Shown: positions 1 through 9,264, counted from the stretch's first letter. The stretch: DNA of 64,000 bases from Psychromonas sp. SA13A (GCF_011378715.1 NZ_WTKU01000003.1:248001-312000); one strand, 5' to 3'. The notes: generated from the letters alone by a model not told the origin. Numbers and translations: made by a program.

Positions 1-1
1 G

Positions 2-376
2 AAAGAAGGTAAAATTGACCTTCCATCTGAGACTACAATAAACACTAAATTAGTCTCTTATTCCAGTGTTACACTTTTTCGTAAAGGGTTTATGGTTGGT
101 ATTAGTAACCCTAAAGATCTGCTGTTTTTTATCGCTTTGTTCCCAAGTTTTATGGATGCACAATTACCTCAAGTTGAACAATATATTGTATTAGCCAGCA
201 CTTGGTTTTTAATCGATTGTAGCTCTATGTTTATGTATGCGGGTTTAGGATCCAAAATAAGTCCATTACTAGCTAAGCCTCGTACCATGAACATTGTTAA
301 CCGTGTTGTTGGTAGTGTTTTTATTACACTAGGCGGCGCATTAGCGGCTTCTGCTGGATTCGATAGGAAAGGGTAA
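2..376 (+). CDS. LysE/RhtB-family amino-acid exporter, 5' end cut by window edge
   Basis: The frame is open from the left edge to TAA at 374-376, so this is the C-terminal part (about 124 residues) of a longer gene. The stretch FRKGFMVGISNPKDLLFFIALFP, split here around residue 30, matches the conserved NPK segment of LysE/RhtB translocators, which export amino acids such as lysine, threonine or homoserine lactone across the inner membrane. Two further hydrophobic helices follow, one near IVLASTWFLID and a last one ending in LGGALAAS. Substrate cannot be told. An ATG at 92 lies inside the conserved region and is not the true start. A strong hairpin follows the stop. Confidence 0.85.
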   Translation, partial: KEGKIDLPSETTINTKLVSYSSVTLFRKGFMVGISNPKDLLFFIALFPSFMDAQLPQVEQYIVLASTWFLIDCSSMFMYAGLGSKISPLLAKPRTMNIVNRVVGSVFITLGGALAASAGFDRKG

Positions 377-422
377 GTATAAAACTATTCGAACAGTAAT
401 GAGCATACAGATTATTTAAAGC

Positions 423-467
423 ATTCAGTTGAGGCCGGTTTTACTAAACAATTAACCTCAACTGAAT
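423..467. terminator. Bidirectional hairpin terminator between convergent genes
   Basis: A perfect 12-bp inverted repeat (423-434 with 456-467) encloses a 21-nt loop. It lies between the stop of the exporter and the stop of the minus-strand gene at 497. There is no long T run, so termination is inferred from position and stem strength. Confidence 0.55.
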
Positions 468-496
468 CAGTACTAATAATAACTATAAGCTAATAA

Positions 497-1285
497 CTAT
501 AAATTGAGTAAATAGGCTTCAATAAACTTACCTTGATTAGGTGCTTTAGGCGCAGTTTTGAAGGTTAGAGTATTATTATTTTGACGTAGTTTTAGCGTAT
601 TACCAAATTCACATTCAATGTTATTAAATTGTGCAAACTGAGTTTTAAAGGTTTGATCATTTTTACACATATAAGCCATTTGCTCGGCAACTTGAGCACA
701 AAAAGCACCTACAGCATATTGCTGCAAGGTTTTATCATCGATAGCAGTCCATTCCACGTTTGTTTTTATTGCTAGCCCGCACTGTTTATTAATATCAGTA
801 TTGGCTTCAGCGACTTTCTGTTGCTGATAATTCAAGTGCTTCTGACGATTAAAAGTAGCCAGTTTAGCTTGTGTGCCTTGCTTTAATTGCTGCTCGTACT
901 GCGCTTTTAAATCGGCGACTATAACTGGATCAGACTGTTCTTTTTTTGATAAATACATGCCGTCACGGGTATCCGGTATATACAGTGTGTACGAGCAACA
1001 ACCATAACTGTCTCCCACACTGACTAAGCCGCGCTCGGTACCATCATAGGTATATTTGTAAGCGTTATTACTTCCATGAGGCTTAAAATCGGTTAGAAAT
1101 GTAATGCCGTCAATCTCATGATTAATACCGGTTATTTTTATTAATGCTTGTTTTTTATCTGTTGTCGGTGCGATAACAACATTAACACCTTCTCTTGAAC
1201 TGAGTTCAATAGGATATTTAGCTAGCTCCAAAGCATAGCTTTTTGATGATAGGAGTAGGCAAGTTAGTAATAATATTTTTTTCAC
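497..1285 (-). CDS. Secreted periplasmic protein of unknown function
   Basis: 262 residues with a clear Sec signal peptide (MKKILLLTCLLLSSKSYA, cleavage after about residue 18). The start is a GTG at 1285, chosen because AAAAGGAC sits about six bases upstream and the signal peptide begins there. The mature protein has an N-terminal part with a paired cysteine (YGCCSY) and a glutamine-rich, probably helical middle near residues 130-165. The C-terminal part carries four more cysteines in QCGLA, FCAQ, MCKN and IECEF. The even number of cysteines suggests disulfides in the periplasm. I do not recognise a family. It is a single-gene unit facing the exporter. Confidence 0.7.
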   Translation of the reverse strand: MKKILLLTCLLLSSKSYALELAKYPIELSSREGVNVVIAPTTDKKQALIKITGINHEIDGITFLTDFKPHGSNNAYKYTYDGTERGLVSVGDSYGCCSYTLYIPDTRDGMYLSKKEQSDPVIVADLKAQYEQQLKQGTQAKLATFNRQKHLNYQQQKVAEANTDINKQCGLAIKTNVEWTAIDDKTLQQYAVGAFCAQVAEQMAYMCKNDQTFKTQFAQFNNIECEFGNTLKLRQNNNTLTFKTAPKAPNQGKFIEAYLLNL

Positions 1286-1425
1286 AATAAGTCCTTTTAA
1301 GTATCTTAATTTTATATTTAAATCAGTTTATAGCATTGATCATAATGATTTAAAAGCACTATACGTGAAGGGAGTTTTAGATATTTTTAACCTTGGCGTG
1401 TAAAGTAGCGAATCAAAAATAATTA

Positions 1426-1839
1426 ATGGGCAATAAGATGAAAAAAGTAATCGATAAGCTTGCTTGGTTGATGATCGTTGATGGGAAATTACTTAATGCA
1501 CGCTCTAAAGATAAAAGTCTTTTTTATTTACCCGGTGGTAAACGCGAAATAGGTGAATCTGATCAACAAGCATTGATTAGGGAAATAAAAGAAGAAATGT
1601 CTGTTGATATCATAGCCGACTCGATTCAATACGCTGGCACATTTGAAGCTCCTGCCGATGGCGAAAAGGCTGAAACGGTTGTGAAACTAACCTGTTATTT
1701 TGCTGATTTTGAAGGACAGCTTTGTGCTCAATCTGAAATAGCCGAGATCGCATTTATCGACTTTGAAAATAAATCGCGTTGTTCCTTGGGATCTATTCAA
1801 GTAATGCAATGGCTTAAGAACCAGAATTTAATACAATAA
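1426..1839 (+). CDS. Nudix hydrolase
   Basis: 137 residues. The Nudix box is complete: a glycine, five residues, a glutamate, seven residues, then REIKEEMSVDI, at about residues 38-60. This motif binds the divalent metal and hydrolyses nucleoside diphosphate-linked compounds. The substrate (for example an oxidised nucleotide or a nucleotide sugar) cannot be read from the sequence. An ATG at 1438 (MKKVIDKL) is an alternative start, as neither has a strong ribosome site. It stands alone between the periplasmic protein, which is divergent, and the GFA gene. Confidence 0.85.
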   Translation: MGNKMKKVIDKLAWLMIVDGKLLNARSKDKSLFYLPGGKREIGESDQQALIREIKEEMSVDIIADSIQYAGTFEAPADGEKAETVVKLTCYFADFEGQLCAQSEIAEIAFIDFENKSRCSLGSIQVMQWLKNQNLIQ

Positions 1840-1931
1840 GACATTGATCTTTTTGCAAATTTTATGCAGATACTTTTAAGCGAAGATCTGTTTTAATAGC
1901 TTCCATCAAATAAGATTAGTTAGGAAATATT

Positions 1932-2345
1932 ATGAAAATTACAGGAAAGTGTCACTGTGGTGATATCGTTTACCACGCAGAAATAGATGAAACTAAAGTA
2001 GTAAGTTGCCACTGTAGTGATTGTCAGGTGATGTCCAGTGGACCTTTTAGAAGTGCGGTAATGTCATTACCCAATGCAGTTACTTTTATCGGAAAAAAGC
2101 CTAAAGAATACGTTAAGACAGCGGAAAGTGGTAATAAGCGAGCGCAAGGTTTTTGTGAAAACTGTGCAACAACATTGTATGCAACATCGGTCGGTGAGGG
2201 TGATAAAATCTATGGTTTACGCCTAGGTGCGATTGAACAACGTGAGTTGTTGACGCCAAAAGCACAAATATGGTGTCGTTCTGCAGCTCCATGGTTGAAG
2301 GCATTAGCGGATATTCCTGCCTTTGAGACATCAATACCTAAATAA
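1932..2345 (+). CDS. GFA/CENP-V-type zinc protein
   Basis: 137 residues. Cysteines at residues 7 and 9 (CHC), 26, 28 and 31 (CHCSDC) and a later CENC pair form the zinc-binding pattern of the GFA family, named after a glutathione-dependent formaldehyde-activating enzyme. Most members have no proven activity, and a glutathione S-hydroxymethyl adduct role is only one possibility. AGGAA about six bases before the ATG supports the start. It converges on the MFS gene across a hairpin. Confidence 0.85.
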   Translation: MKITGKCHCGDIVYHAEIDETKVVSCHCSDCQVMSSGPFRSAVMSLPNAVTFIGKKPKEYVKTAESGNKRAQGFCENCATTLYATSVGEGDKIYGLRLGAIEQRELLTPKAQIWCRSAAPWLKALADIPAFETSIPK

Positions 2346-2358
2346 AATAGTTTTACTT

Positions 2359-2413
2359 ACAAGCCTAAACCTATCTCTAACTTGATGAGAGCTCTACAGG
2401 TTAGGGCTTGTAT
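2359..2413. terminator. Hairpin between convergent GFA and MFS genes
   Basis: Arms 2359-2372 and 2400-2413 pair over 12 of 14 positions, and the loop contains a second short CTCT/AGAG stem. It fills most of the gap between two facing stop codons, so it probably ends transcription both ways. Confidence 0.45.
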
Positions 2414-2431
2414 CATATTAATCCAATCTGA

Positions 2432-3628
2432 TTAAAGATGTTCATTGAAGGTGATGTTACGTCCACCCAAATAACCAAAAACACCACATAATAAACTGGA
2501 TAATGCGCATAACCACAATACTGGAGTCCAGCTATCAAATTGAGAATGTAATAAACCTGCAAGCATTGGTCCTATCGCTGCTAGTAGATAGCCTATACAT
2601 TGCGCCATTCCCGATAGTGAGGCTGCTTGTCCTGAATGATGGGTGCGTAAACTAATATATGATAGTCCGAGGATAAAAATAGCACCTGAACAAAACCCCA
2701 TTGTTATCGACCAAACAAAAGCAAATTCCGGTAGGTACAATAATCCTAATGCACATATAAAACCTAATATCGCTAATGATAACGCCAACACTCGTTGATC
2801 TTTTAGTTTTGATAGCAGGGGAATCAAAATGATCCCGGGTACAGCAGAAGCAAGTTGAAAAGTGCCATGTAACACTCCCGCTTGCTGTGCATCATGCCCA
2901 CCTTCCATCAATATATTGGGTAACCACGCAATCATTATGTAGGTAAAGAAGGAATTCAGTCCTAAACATAGTGTTATTTGCCACGCTAAGGCATGGTGCC
3001 AAATTCTTCCTGGCGAAAGTGCTTGGGTGAGGTCTTTAGTCGGTTTGGTATGTAATTTTAATTGCGGTAACCAAATAAGTGCGCTGAATAAGGTGACTAA
3101 CCCAAAACAAGCCAAAGCAATCTGCCAACCTAAATCCTGATAAGCCGCAAGTGGAATAATCAGTGCTGAATAACTGCCGGCAAAAATACCCATTGCTAGC
3201 ACATAAGCCGAAGTCATCACTGCTACTTTATGTGGAAAGTCACGCTTAATTAAACTGGGTAATAAAACATTACCAATGGCGATACCAACACCGATTATCG
3301 CGGTGCCAATGTAAAGCAATATCACCGAATCAATCAAACGAGAGCTTAACCCTAACCCAATCAATAACAATGCAATAAATAATGAAATTTCAAGACCTTG
3401 TTTCTTGGCTAAGGTAGTGGCCACAGGTGAGGCAATCGCAAATGCTAGTAAAGGTAATGTGGTTAACATACCAGCTTGAGAAGCACTTAGATTAAAACTA
3501 TTAATAACTTGATCTAACACTGGGCCAATACCGGTAATTGGCGCACGTAAATTAGCGGCAATAAATAAAATACCAATAATTAGAATAGCAGAAGCAAGTC
3601 GGGACCGTTGAGGCGAAATGGAATGCAT
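2432..3628 (-). CDS. MFS transporter, CynX/NimT (YycB-like) family
   Basis: 398 residues with about twelve hydrophobic helices. The N-terminal AANLRAPITGIGPVLD stretch is the hallmark of the cyanate/2-nitroimidazole group of the major facilitator superfamily. These inner-membrane carriers move small anions or export small drugs; the substrate is unknown. The start at 3628 has only a weak ribosome site. The gene is divergent from the vWFA operon, and about 300 bp of AT-rich DNA with no recognised site separates them (3629-3936). Confidence 0.85.
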   Translation of the reverse strand: MHSISPQRSRLASAILIIGILFIAANLRAPITGIGPVLDQVINSFNLSASQAGMLTTLPLLAFAIASPVATTLAKKQGLEISLFIALLLIGLGLSSRLIDSVILLYIGTAIIGVGIAIGNVLLPSLIKRDFPHKVAVMTSAYVLAMGIFAGSYSALIIPLAAYQDLGWQIALACFGLVTLFSALIWLPQLKLHTKPTKDLTQALSPGRIWHHALAWQITLCLGLNSFFTYIMIAWLPNILMEGGHDAQQAGVLHGTFQLASAVPGIILIPLLSKLKDQRVLALSLAILGFICALGLLYLPEFAFVWSITMGFCSGAIFILGLSYISLRTHHSGQAASLSGMAQCIGYLLAAIGPMLAGLLHSQFDSWTPVLWLCALSSLLCGVFGYLGGRNITFNEHL

Positions 3629-3936
3629 AATCAGACTCTATTATTATAAAAAAAAAGAGCGCAGATGATAACAGATAATAGTAATTAAACGCATCTAATC
3701 GTCACTAAATAGTTGAGTAAAAAATGATTTAAAATAATGGTTATTTATGTAGAGATTTAATGCATAGCTACAGATAAAAAATTTGCTTGTTGTTGCTTGT
3801 ATGAAATTATTTTTATTTATTTAACCCCACTTTTACAAGTCATCCGTTTATATCAATAACAAAGGTTTATTAACCATCAATCGCAGAGGTTGATGAAACG
3901 TCTATTGACATAAAAAGTGATATTAAAGGTGATAAT

Positions 3937-5733
3937 ATGATGAACAACTTACAACAAAGCTCACAAGCAACTCATAGCATGAAAAAATACCGTTTAACTG
4001 TATTGAGTGGCGCTATTTTATGTACTTTAACTGCCTGTAATCAAACCAATATGGGCAATGTGAAAGAGAATGTTAAGGGCAACGAAAAAACAGCTCCTAT
4101 TGAATTCCTTGAGCTGGAAAAAATCGCGATTGAAGATGCCGCCGTATACCAAGCTGCTAAGTCGCATGCAGATCAATTAATGCATAAACAATCTCGCCTT
4201 CAATCCATGCAGTTAAGTGATATGGCAATAGTCGATTCAACGGTTTTATCGAAGATGATTGAGCCACCAATAACCAATCCAGAAGTTACCATTACACAAT
4301 CTACCATTACACAAGATAATAATGAGCATTATTTAAGTTCACTTTCAAACCCTGTTAAACAGGTTAAAAGCGAACCATTGTCTACATTCTCAATTGATGT
4401 TGATAGTGGCAGTTATAGTAATATGCGTCGTTTTATTAATCATGGACAGTTGCCTCATACAGATGCGGTACGTGAGGAAGCATTCATTAATTATTTTAAT
4501 TATCATTACAGTGCCCCTGCCGATACCGATAGTCCGTTTAAAGTACATACGGAAGTCGCTAATGCTCCTTGGAATCATCAACGACAATTATTAAAAATAG
4601 GTATTAAGGGATTTGAGATAGCAAAAGCTGACCTAAAATCTGCTAATTTAGTATTTTTATTGGATGTCTCTGGATCAATGAATGCCGCAGATAAATTACC
4701 TTTGCTTAAAACAAGTTTATCGATGCTGACTAAGCAGCTTGATGAAAACGACTCCGTAGCGATTGTGGTTTATGCCGGTGCTGCAGGAGTTGTATTGCCA
4801 GCTACCGCTGGAAGTGATCAACAAACGATTACTAATGCGCTTAACAAATTAGCTGCGGGTGGATCAACCAATGGCGCACAAGGTATTGAACTTGCCTATC
4901 AAATAGCACAGAAAAACTATAAAGAAGGGGGCGTGAATCGAGTGATATTAGCTACCGATGGCGATTTTAATGTCGGTACTCAATCAATTGATAAGTTAAA
5001 AGAGATGATCGCCAAAAAACGTGAGTCAGGCATTGCTTTAACAACCTTAGGTTTTGGACAGGGGAATTATAATGATGCATTGATGGAGCAATTAGCGCAG
5101 ATTGGAAATGGTCAACATGCCTACATTGATAATATTAATGAGGCACGCAAAATATTAGTTGATGAAATCAGTAGTACCATGCAGATAATCGCTAAAGATG
5201 TGAAAATTCAGGTAGAGTTTAATCCACAGCAAGTTGCTGAATATCGATTAATTGGTTATCAAAATCGTTTATTAGCCCGTGAAGATTTTAATAATGATAA
5301 GGTTGACGCGGCTGAGTTAGGAGCCGGTCATAGGGTTACTGCGTTATATGAAATTACCTTAAGTAACACACATCATAAATACATAGATGCATCGCGTTAT
5401 CAAACTGACTCACTAAAAGGTCAGTCTCAAAATCAGCCAAACAACCAAGAATTAGCATTTGTGAAAGTACGTTACAAACAGCCTAATAGCGAAGTTAGTC
5501 AATTAATAACTCAAGCTGTGATGCTCGAAGACCAACCGACATCAGCAAGTGATGACTTTAAGTTTGCTAGTGCAGTTGCCGGTTTTGCACAACTATTAAA
5601 AGGTGCAAAATACACTGGGCAATGGCAGTATCAAGATGTCATAAAATTAGCCTTAGAGAGTAAAGGTGAAGATCTTTTTGGTTACCGAGCTGAATTTATT
5701 CAGCTAGTAAGAACAGCAGAAGCTTTACAATAA
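3937..5733 (+). CDS. YfbK-like von Willebrand factor A lipoprotein
   Basis: 598 residues. After a short positive N-terminus there is a hydrophobic stretch ending in a lipobox (LTAC, Cys about residue 34), so it is a predicted lipoprotein. A YfbK-type N-terminal domain (DVDSGSYSNMRRFINHG, near 155) is followed by a vWFA domain. Its metal-ion site DVSGS is intact near residue 243, and a YfbK-type C-terminal domain follows. The start could also be MKKYRLTVLSG, 14 codons later; AAAGGTGA before 3937 supports the longer form. It is the first gene of an operon with a sigma factor and a membrane anti-sigma-like protein. This suggests an envelope-sensing role, which is inference. Confidence 0.88.
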   Translation: MMNNLQQSSQATHSMKKYRLTVLSGAILCTLTACNQTNMGNVKENVKGNEKTAPIEFLELEKIAIEDAAVYQAAKSHADQLMHKQSRLQSMQLSDMAIVDSTVLSKMIEPPITNPEVTITQSTITQDNNEHYLSSLSNPVKQVKSEPLSTFSIDVDSGSYSNMRRFINHGQLPHTDAVREEAFINYFNYHYSAPADTDSPFKVHTEVANAPWNHQRQLLKIGIKGFEIAKADLKSANLVFLLDVSGSMNAADKLPLLKTSLSMLTKQLDENDSVAIVVYAGAAGVVLPATAGSDQQTITNALNKLAAGGSTNGAQGIELAYQIAQKNYKEGGVNRVILATDGDFNVGTQSIDKLKEMIAKKRESGIALTTLGFGQGNYNDALMEQLAQIGNGQHAYIDNINEARKILVDEISSTMQIIAKDVKIQVEFNPQQVAEYRLIGYQNRLLAREDFNNDKVDAAELGAGHRVTALYEITLSNTHHKYIDASRYQTDSLKGQSQNQPNNQELAFVKVRYKQPNSEVSQLITQAVMLEDQPTSASDDFKFASAVAGFAQLLKGAKYTGQWQYQDVIKLALESKGEDLFGYRAEFIQLVRTAEALQ

Positions 5734-5776
5734 GGTCTTGGATTCAGATTATAAAAGGGTAATAGTAATTAAGGAT

Positions 5777-6409
5777 ATGATGACAGGGATCGCAGATGAA
5801 ATGCTGATGCAACAATATGCCCAGGGCGATGTACAGGCTTTTAGTCAGCTGTACACTCGTCACAAAAATAGCCTCTATCGATACTTTTTACGCCAAGTGT
5901 CAACACCTGAGTTAGCAGAAGAATTATATCAAGAGGTCTGGAGTAAATTGATCAAAGCCAGCCCTAGTTATCAAGTGCAAAGTAAATTTAGTACTTGGTT
6001 ATACCGAATTGCACATAATGAATTAATCGATTATTACCGACGTCATACCTCCCAAAACAAAGTGTTCTCGACTAATGTAGAGCAAATAGAACATCCTTCA
6101 GTAGTTGAGAATGGTGAACTTGATCAAAGTGGTCAATCAAGTGAAGATTTTCTATCGAATACAACAGATACTACTGTCGAGGATGATATCTATGCAACGC
6201 AACAGATAAAACAGGTTAAATGGTGTTTACAGCAACTGCCGAGAGAGCAAAAAGAAGCCTTTTTACTTAAGCATGAATCAGGTTTTGCGGTGAATGAAAT
6301 TGCATTATTAGTTGGCGAGTCCCATGACAGTATTAAAAGTCGCATTCGTTATGGATTAAATAAATTAAAGCATTGTGTGATGCATAATATGAGGAAATTT
6401 TATGAGTGA
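5777..6409 (+). CDS. ECF-type RNA polymerase sigma factor
   Basis: About 210 residues. Sigma region 2 is near the N-terminus (SQLYTRHKNSLYRYFLRQ, then YRIAHNELIDYYRRH) and region 4 at the C-terminus (LPREQKEAFLLKHESGF, with the helix-turn-helix AVNEIALLVGESHDSIKSRI). An acidic, low-complexity linker joins them. I start at ATG 5777 because AAGGA lies just upstream and ECF factors normally begin close to this point; a TTG at 5738 would add 13 residues. It follows the vWFA gene closely and overlaps the next gene by 8 bp, so the three are co-transcribed. Confidence 0.88.
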   Translation: MMTGIADEMLMQQYAQGDVQAFSQLYTRHKNSLYRYFLRQVSTPELAEELYQEVWSKLIKASPSYQVQSKFSTWLYRIAHNELIDYYRRHTSQNKVFSTNVEQIEHPSVVENGELDQSGQSSEDFLSNTTDTTVEDDIYATQQIKQVKWCLQQLPREQKEAFLLKHESGFAVNEIALLVGESHDSIKSRIRYGLNKLKHCVMHNMRKFYE

Positions 6410-7289
6410 TAAATTAACTGATCACGACCTTATATCCCTTTATCATCAAGGTGCAAAAGAGCAGCCGAGTACTGACTTGAACTCGAAAATTTTAACATTA
6501 GCGGAAGCACAAACTAATGCCACTGAGCAAAAGGTCGAGGAAACAACGGTAGCAACAACAAGGCTAGGCTTAGATAAGTCAAAACCGAATAAGAATTCTT
6601 CGACTGATATTGACTCTAGATTAAATAATGTAACATCATTATCCGAGCATTTGATAAACCATAACACCATAAAAAATAGCACCACCAATGAGTCTCCAAA
6701 TAAGCTTCCTCAAAAGAAACCTCTTTACAAAACATGGTATGGACAGCTTTCAACGGCTGCTTCGTTAGTTTTGGTGGGCGTGTTGTACTTACAAAATTTA
6801 CAGCCAATGCAAAGCATAGCGCCAATGTCAGATAAAACCTCAATGCAAGAGCAGCAGCAAATTGAAGAGCAATTACTGCAAAGAAAAAGTATTCAAGTAG
6901 AGTCTGAAGCTTTAATGGAAAGGGCTGGAAATAAGATCATGATGCAATCTAAACGCCTATCGCAGGAAGCCCCTCAGTTCAATACTGATAGTGCTAATAA
7001 CTCTGACAGTATAAATAATGCTAAAGAAAACTTAATGGTAGATGATTCCGCTGCAAATGGTTTGGTTATAGACAACTCGGTTACAGAAAACTCAGTTGCA
7101 GATAGTTCGGTAGCAACAAAGAGCCAGCAATTAAACATAACTAATACGTTGCAGAAAATTGCGTTATATTTGGATAAAGATGAAAAAGAACAAGCAGACA
7201 GACTTTTTAACGAGTTATTAACTAATTACCCAGAAATGACAAAAGAATTAACAATAAGTTATGAAGTCTTATTGTCTGAATCCAAGTAA
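6402..7289 (+). CDS. Probable membrane-anchored anti-sigma factor
   Basis: 295 residues with no strong family match by eye. The N-terminal 100 residues are polar and would be cytoplasmic. One transmembrane helix (LSTAASLVLVGVLYL, near residue 118) is followed by a long outside part rich in Met, Gln, Asn and Ser, and a final helical repeat-like segment (QKIALYLDKDEKEQADRLFNELL). This cytosol-helix-periplasm layout and the 8-bp overlap with the sigma gene are typical of anti-sigma proteins. The anti-sigma role is inferred from context, not from a recognised zinc or RsgI domain. Confidence 0.65.
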   Translation: MSDKLTDHDLISLYHQGAKEQPSTDLNSKILTLAEAQTNATEQKVEETTVATTRLGLDKSKPNKNSSTDIDSRLNNVTSLSEHLINHNTIKNSTTNESPNKLPQKKPLYKTWYGQLSTAASLVLVGVLYLQNLQPMQSIAPMSDKTSMQEQQQIEEQLLQRKSIQVESEALMERAGNKIMMQSKRLSQEAPQFNTDSANNSDSINNAKENLMVDDSAANGLVIDNSVTENSVADSSVATKSQQLNITNTLQKIALYLDKDEKEQADRLFNELLTNYPEMTKELTISYEVLLSESK

Positions 7290-7343
7290 CTTATTTAATC
7301 AGTAATGCAATATGAAATAGTTGTGATCCTTTGATTAAATAAG
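7290..7343 (+). terminator. Inverted repeat after the sigma/anti-sigma operon
   Basis: A perfect 12-bp inverted repeat (7290-7301 with 7332-7343) with a 30-nt loop starts one base after the stop codon. It could end the operon, but there is no T run, so this is tentative. Confidence 0.4.
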
Positions 7344-7389
7344 CTGTTAAACTAGGTGCAGAAAAATGACAATGTAAATAGGAATATAA

Positions 7390-7842
7390 ATGTTAATAGT
7401 AGATTATCAAAGTAAGAGTTATCACCGTTTTTTAAATGATATGCCTCAGATCGTAAACCATAAAACACGTTTTTTGATTACTGTAAATGGAGCGGATGAT
7501 GCTGAGATTAGTGCTGCTACGGCAGAGCTAGCTGCTATTACAAAAAGTATTGTGCAGCACTCTACTGCGATCAGCGATAAAGCTTCAAATGAACAAGTTG
7601 ACCAATTATTTGTTGATGCTAGAACAAGCCGTAATATCTTATTATTTGAACAGTCTGATTTATTATTTGATAAAAAAACGATAGTAAAAAATTCACATCA
7701 ACGCGATAACGGTTTTGATCTTAATAATTTATTTAAAAATATAGCAAAGCATAATGGTATGGTAATTTTAGCAACTGACCAAAAACAAACTTTAAGTGCC
7801 TCTATGTCTACTAAAATGGACGTATTGATCCGCTTTAGATAA
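7390..7842 (+). CDS. Small protein resembling a degenerate AAA+ ATPase half
   Basis: 150 residues; AGGAA precedes the ATG. From about residue 75 the sequence follows the Walker B to sensor-1 part of VPS4-like AAA+ ATPases: ILLFEQSDLLFDKK in place of ILFFDEADALFGKR, then VKNSHQR, and GMVILATDQKQ in place of GLVILATNFKK. There is no P-loop anywhere. The Walker B DE pair is replaced by EQ, sensor-1 Asn by Asp, and the expected arginine finger region reads STKMDVLIRF. It therefore looks like a non-catalytic AAA+ remnant or adaptor. This is a by-eye alignment. The gene is flanked by hairpins and appears monocistronic. Confidence 0.6.
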   Translation: MLIVDYQSKSYHRFLNDMPQIVNHKTRFLITVNGADDAEISAATAELAAITKSIVQHSTAISDKASNEQVDQLFVDARTSRNILLFEQSDLLFDKKTIVKNSHQRDNGFDLNNLFKNIAKHNGMVILATDQKQTLSASMSTKMDVLIRFR

Positions 7843-8307
7843 CTAGTTTTTTAGTCTCAATAGCTACAGTAGTAAAAATAACGATCAGCCATTCTTCTTA
7901 ACTTCATTCAATAAAGCGAGTCTGTACGATCTTGCTCTTTTTATTGAATGGATCCCGCCCAATACAAACCTCTTTGAACTGCACAAAAGTCTATAACAAG
8001 GTTTATTTGCAACATATTGAAAAAATAAGTTTAGATTTCATTAGTCCGTGCAGAGGTTTCCTAATTATGCTTCAACTCACATTGATGACAATAAGAAGAT
8101 ATATTTTGCAATATTCCTCCCAAGTTGACTATAATACAATCATTGGTGTACCTATAAAGTAGTATTTTTAATGGTAAAGTCACTTTTTAGCTATGCCTTA
8201 ACTTATTATAAGAATCATATCCCATAAGTGATCTATATTTTAATAGGTGAAATAGCGCACTTGATTACTTGAATTCAAGTTTTGATTAGTATCACTAGGA
8301 CTATTTA
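7843..8307. other. 465-bp gap with one hairpin
   Basis: No convincing gene. An 11-bp inverted repeat (7905-7915 with 7940-7950, 24-nt loop) may terminate the upstream gene. The rest is AT-rich and presumably carries the promoter of the GAF-GGDEF gene; I cannot assign boxes with confidence. Confidence 0.4.
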
Positions 8308-9264
8308 ATGAAACAGCCAGATATTCCATTTAACGAAATAAATCGACTTGAGGTGCTTCACAGCTTACGGATCTTAGATACTCCCGCTGAAGAACGTTTT
8401 GATAGGCTAACGAGAATGGCTAAGCGTATGTTTAATGTGCCCATTGCATTAGTCACTTTGGTTGATGAAAATAGGCAGTGGTTTAAGTCTAGTATTGGTA
8501 TCGAGGCAACTGAAGCGTCGCGTGATATTTCATTTTGTGGACATGCAATTCTCGATAGTGAAGTTTTAGTTGTTCCATCTGCAAGCAACGATCATCGTTT
8601 TGTTGATAATCCATTAGTTATTGAAGAGCCAAATGTTGAGTTTTATGCTGGATGCCCTTTAGTAGTAGGGGGCTACCGACTCGGTACTTTATGTATTGCG
8701 GACAACCATACAAGGGACTTTGATGATCAAGATATTGCAGCATTAAAAGATTTAGCGGCGACCGTTGAACATGAGCTTTCTGCTTTACAAATGGCCACTC
8801 ATGATGAACTAACTGGAATATTAAATAGACGTGGTTTTATCTCATTAGCTCAAAATAGTTTAACGCTAAGCGAGAGAAACGGGTTTACTTCTACACTTGT
8901 TTATTTAGATTTGGATGATTTTAAGGTTATTAATGATAGCTTGGGGCACGCAGTTGGAGACAAAATATTACATTCATTTGCTGCTTTATTAAACCGCTCA
9001 TTTCGTGATTCAGATATTGTCGCTCGGCTTGCTGGGGACGAGTTTGTGCTACTTTTAAACAACGCTTCACAGCGAGATGCACAAAAAATAATGGTTAACT
9101 TTAAGCAGTCGCTATCAGATTACCTGCAACAAAGTGAAATGCGCTGTAATGTTTCGTTTTCAACGGGTTTTGTTGAGTTTGATCCTAATAAACATAGCTC
9201 CATAGACCTATTATTATCAGAAGCAGATCAGCAAATGTATGTCTGTAAAGGTACAAAAAGGTAA
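8308..9264 (+). CDS. GAF-GGDEF diguanylate cyclase
   Basis: 318 residues. A GAF sensor domain (residues about 25-155, beginning LDTPAEERFDRLTRMA and containing SFCGHAI) is followed by a GGDEF domain (about 160-315) that makes cyclic di-GMP from two GTP. The signature reads AGDEF near residue 243; alanine at the first position is common in active cyclases. The upstream RDSD fits the RxxD inhibitory site at the proper five-residue spacing, so feedback control is likely. There is no membrane segment, so it is a cytosolic sensor. AGGA lies seven bases before the ATG. It is a single-gene unit. Confidence 0.92.
   Translation: MKQPDIPFNEINRLEVLHSLRILDTPAEERFDRLTRMAKRMFNVPIALVTLVDENRQWFKSSIGIEATEASRDISFCGHAILDSEVLVVPSASNDHRFVDNPLVIEEPNVEFYAGCPLVVGGYRLGTLCIADNHTRDFDDQDIAALKDLAATVEHELSALQMATHDELTGILNRRGFISLAQNSLTLSERNGFTSTLVYLDLDDFKVINDSLGHAVGDKILHSFAALLNRSFRDSDIVARLAGDEFVLLLNNASQRDAQKIMVNFKQSLSDYLQQSEMRCNVSFSTGFVEFDPNKHSSIDLLLSEADQQMYVCKGTKR

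Noticed and set aside
7932-8162. 76-residue plus-strand open frame
   Set aside because: Starts with TTG inside an inverted repeat, has no ribosome site and no protein-like pattern.
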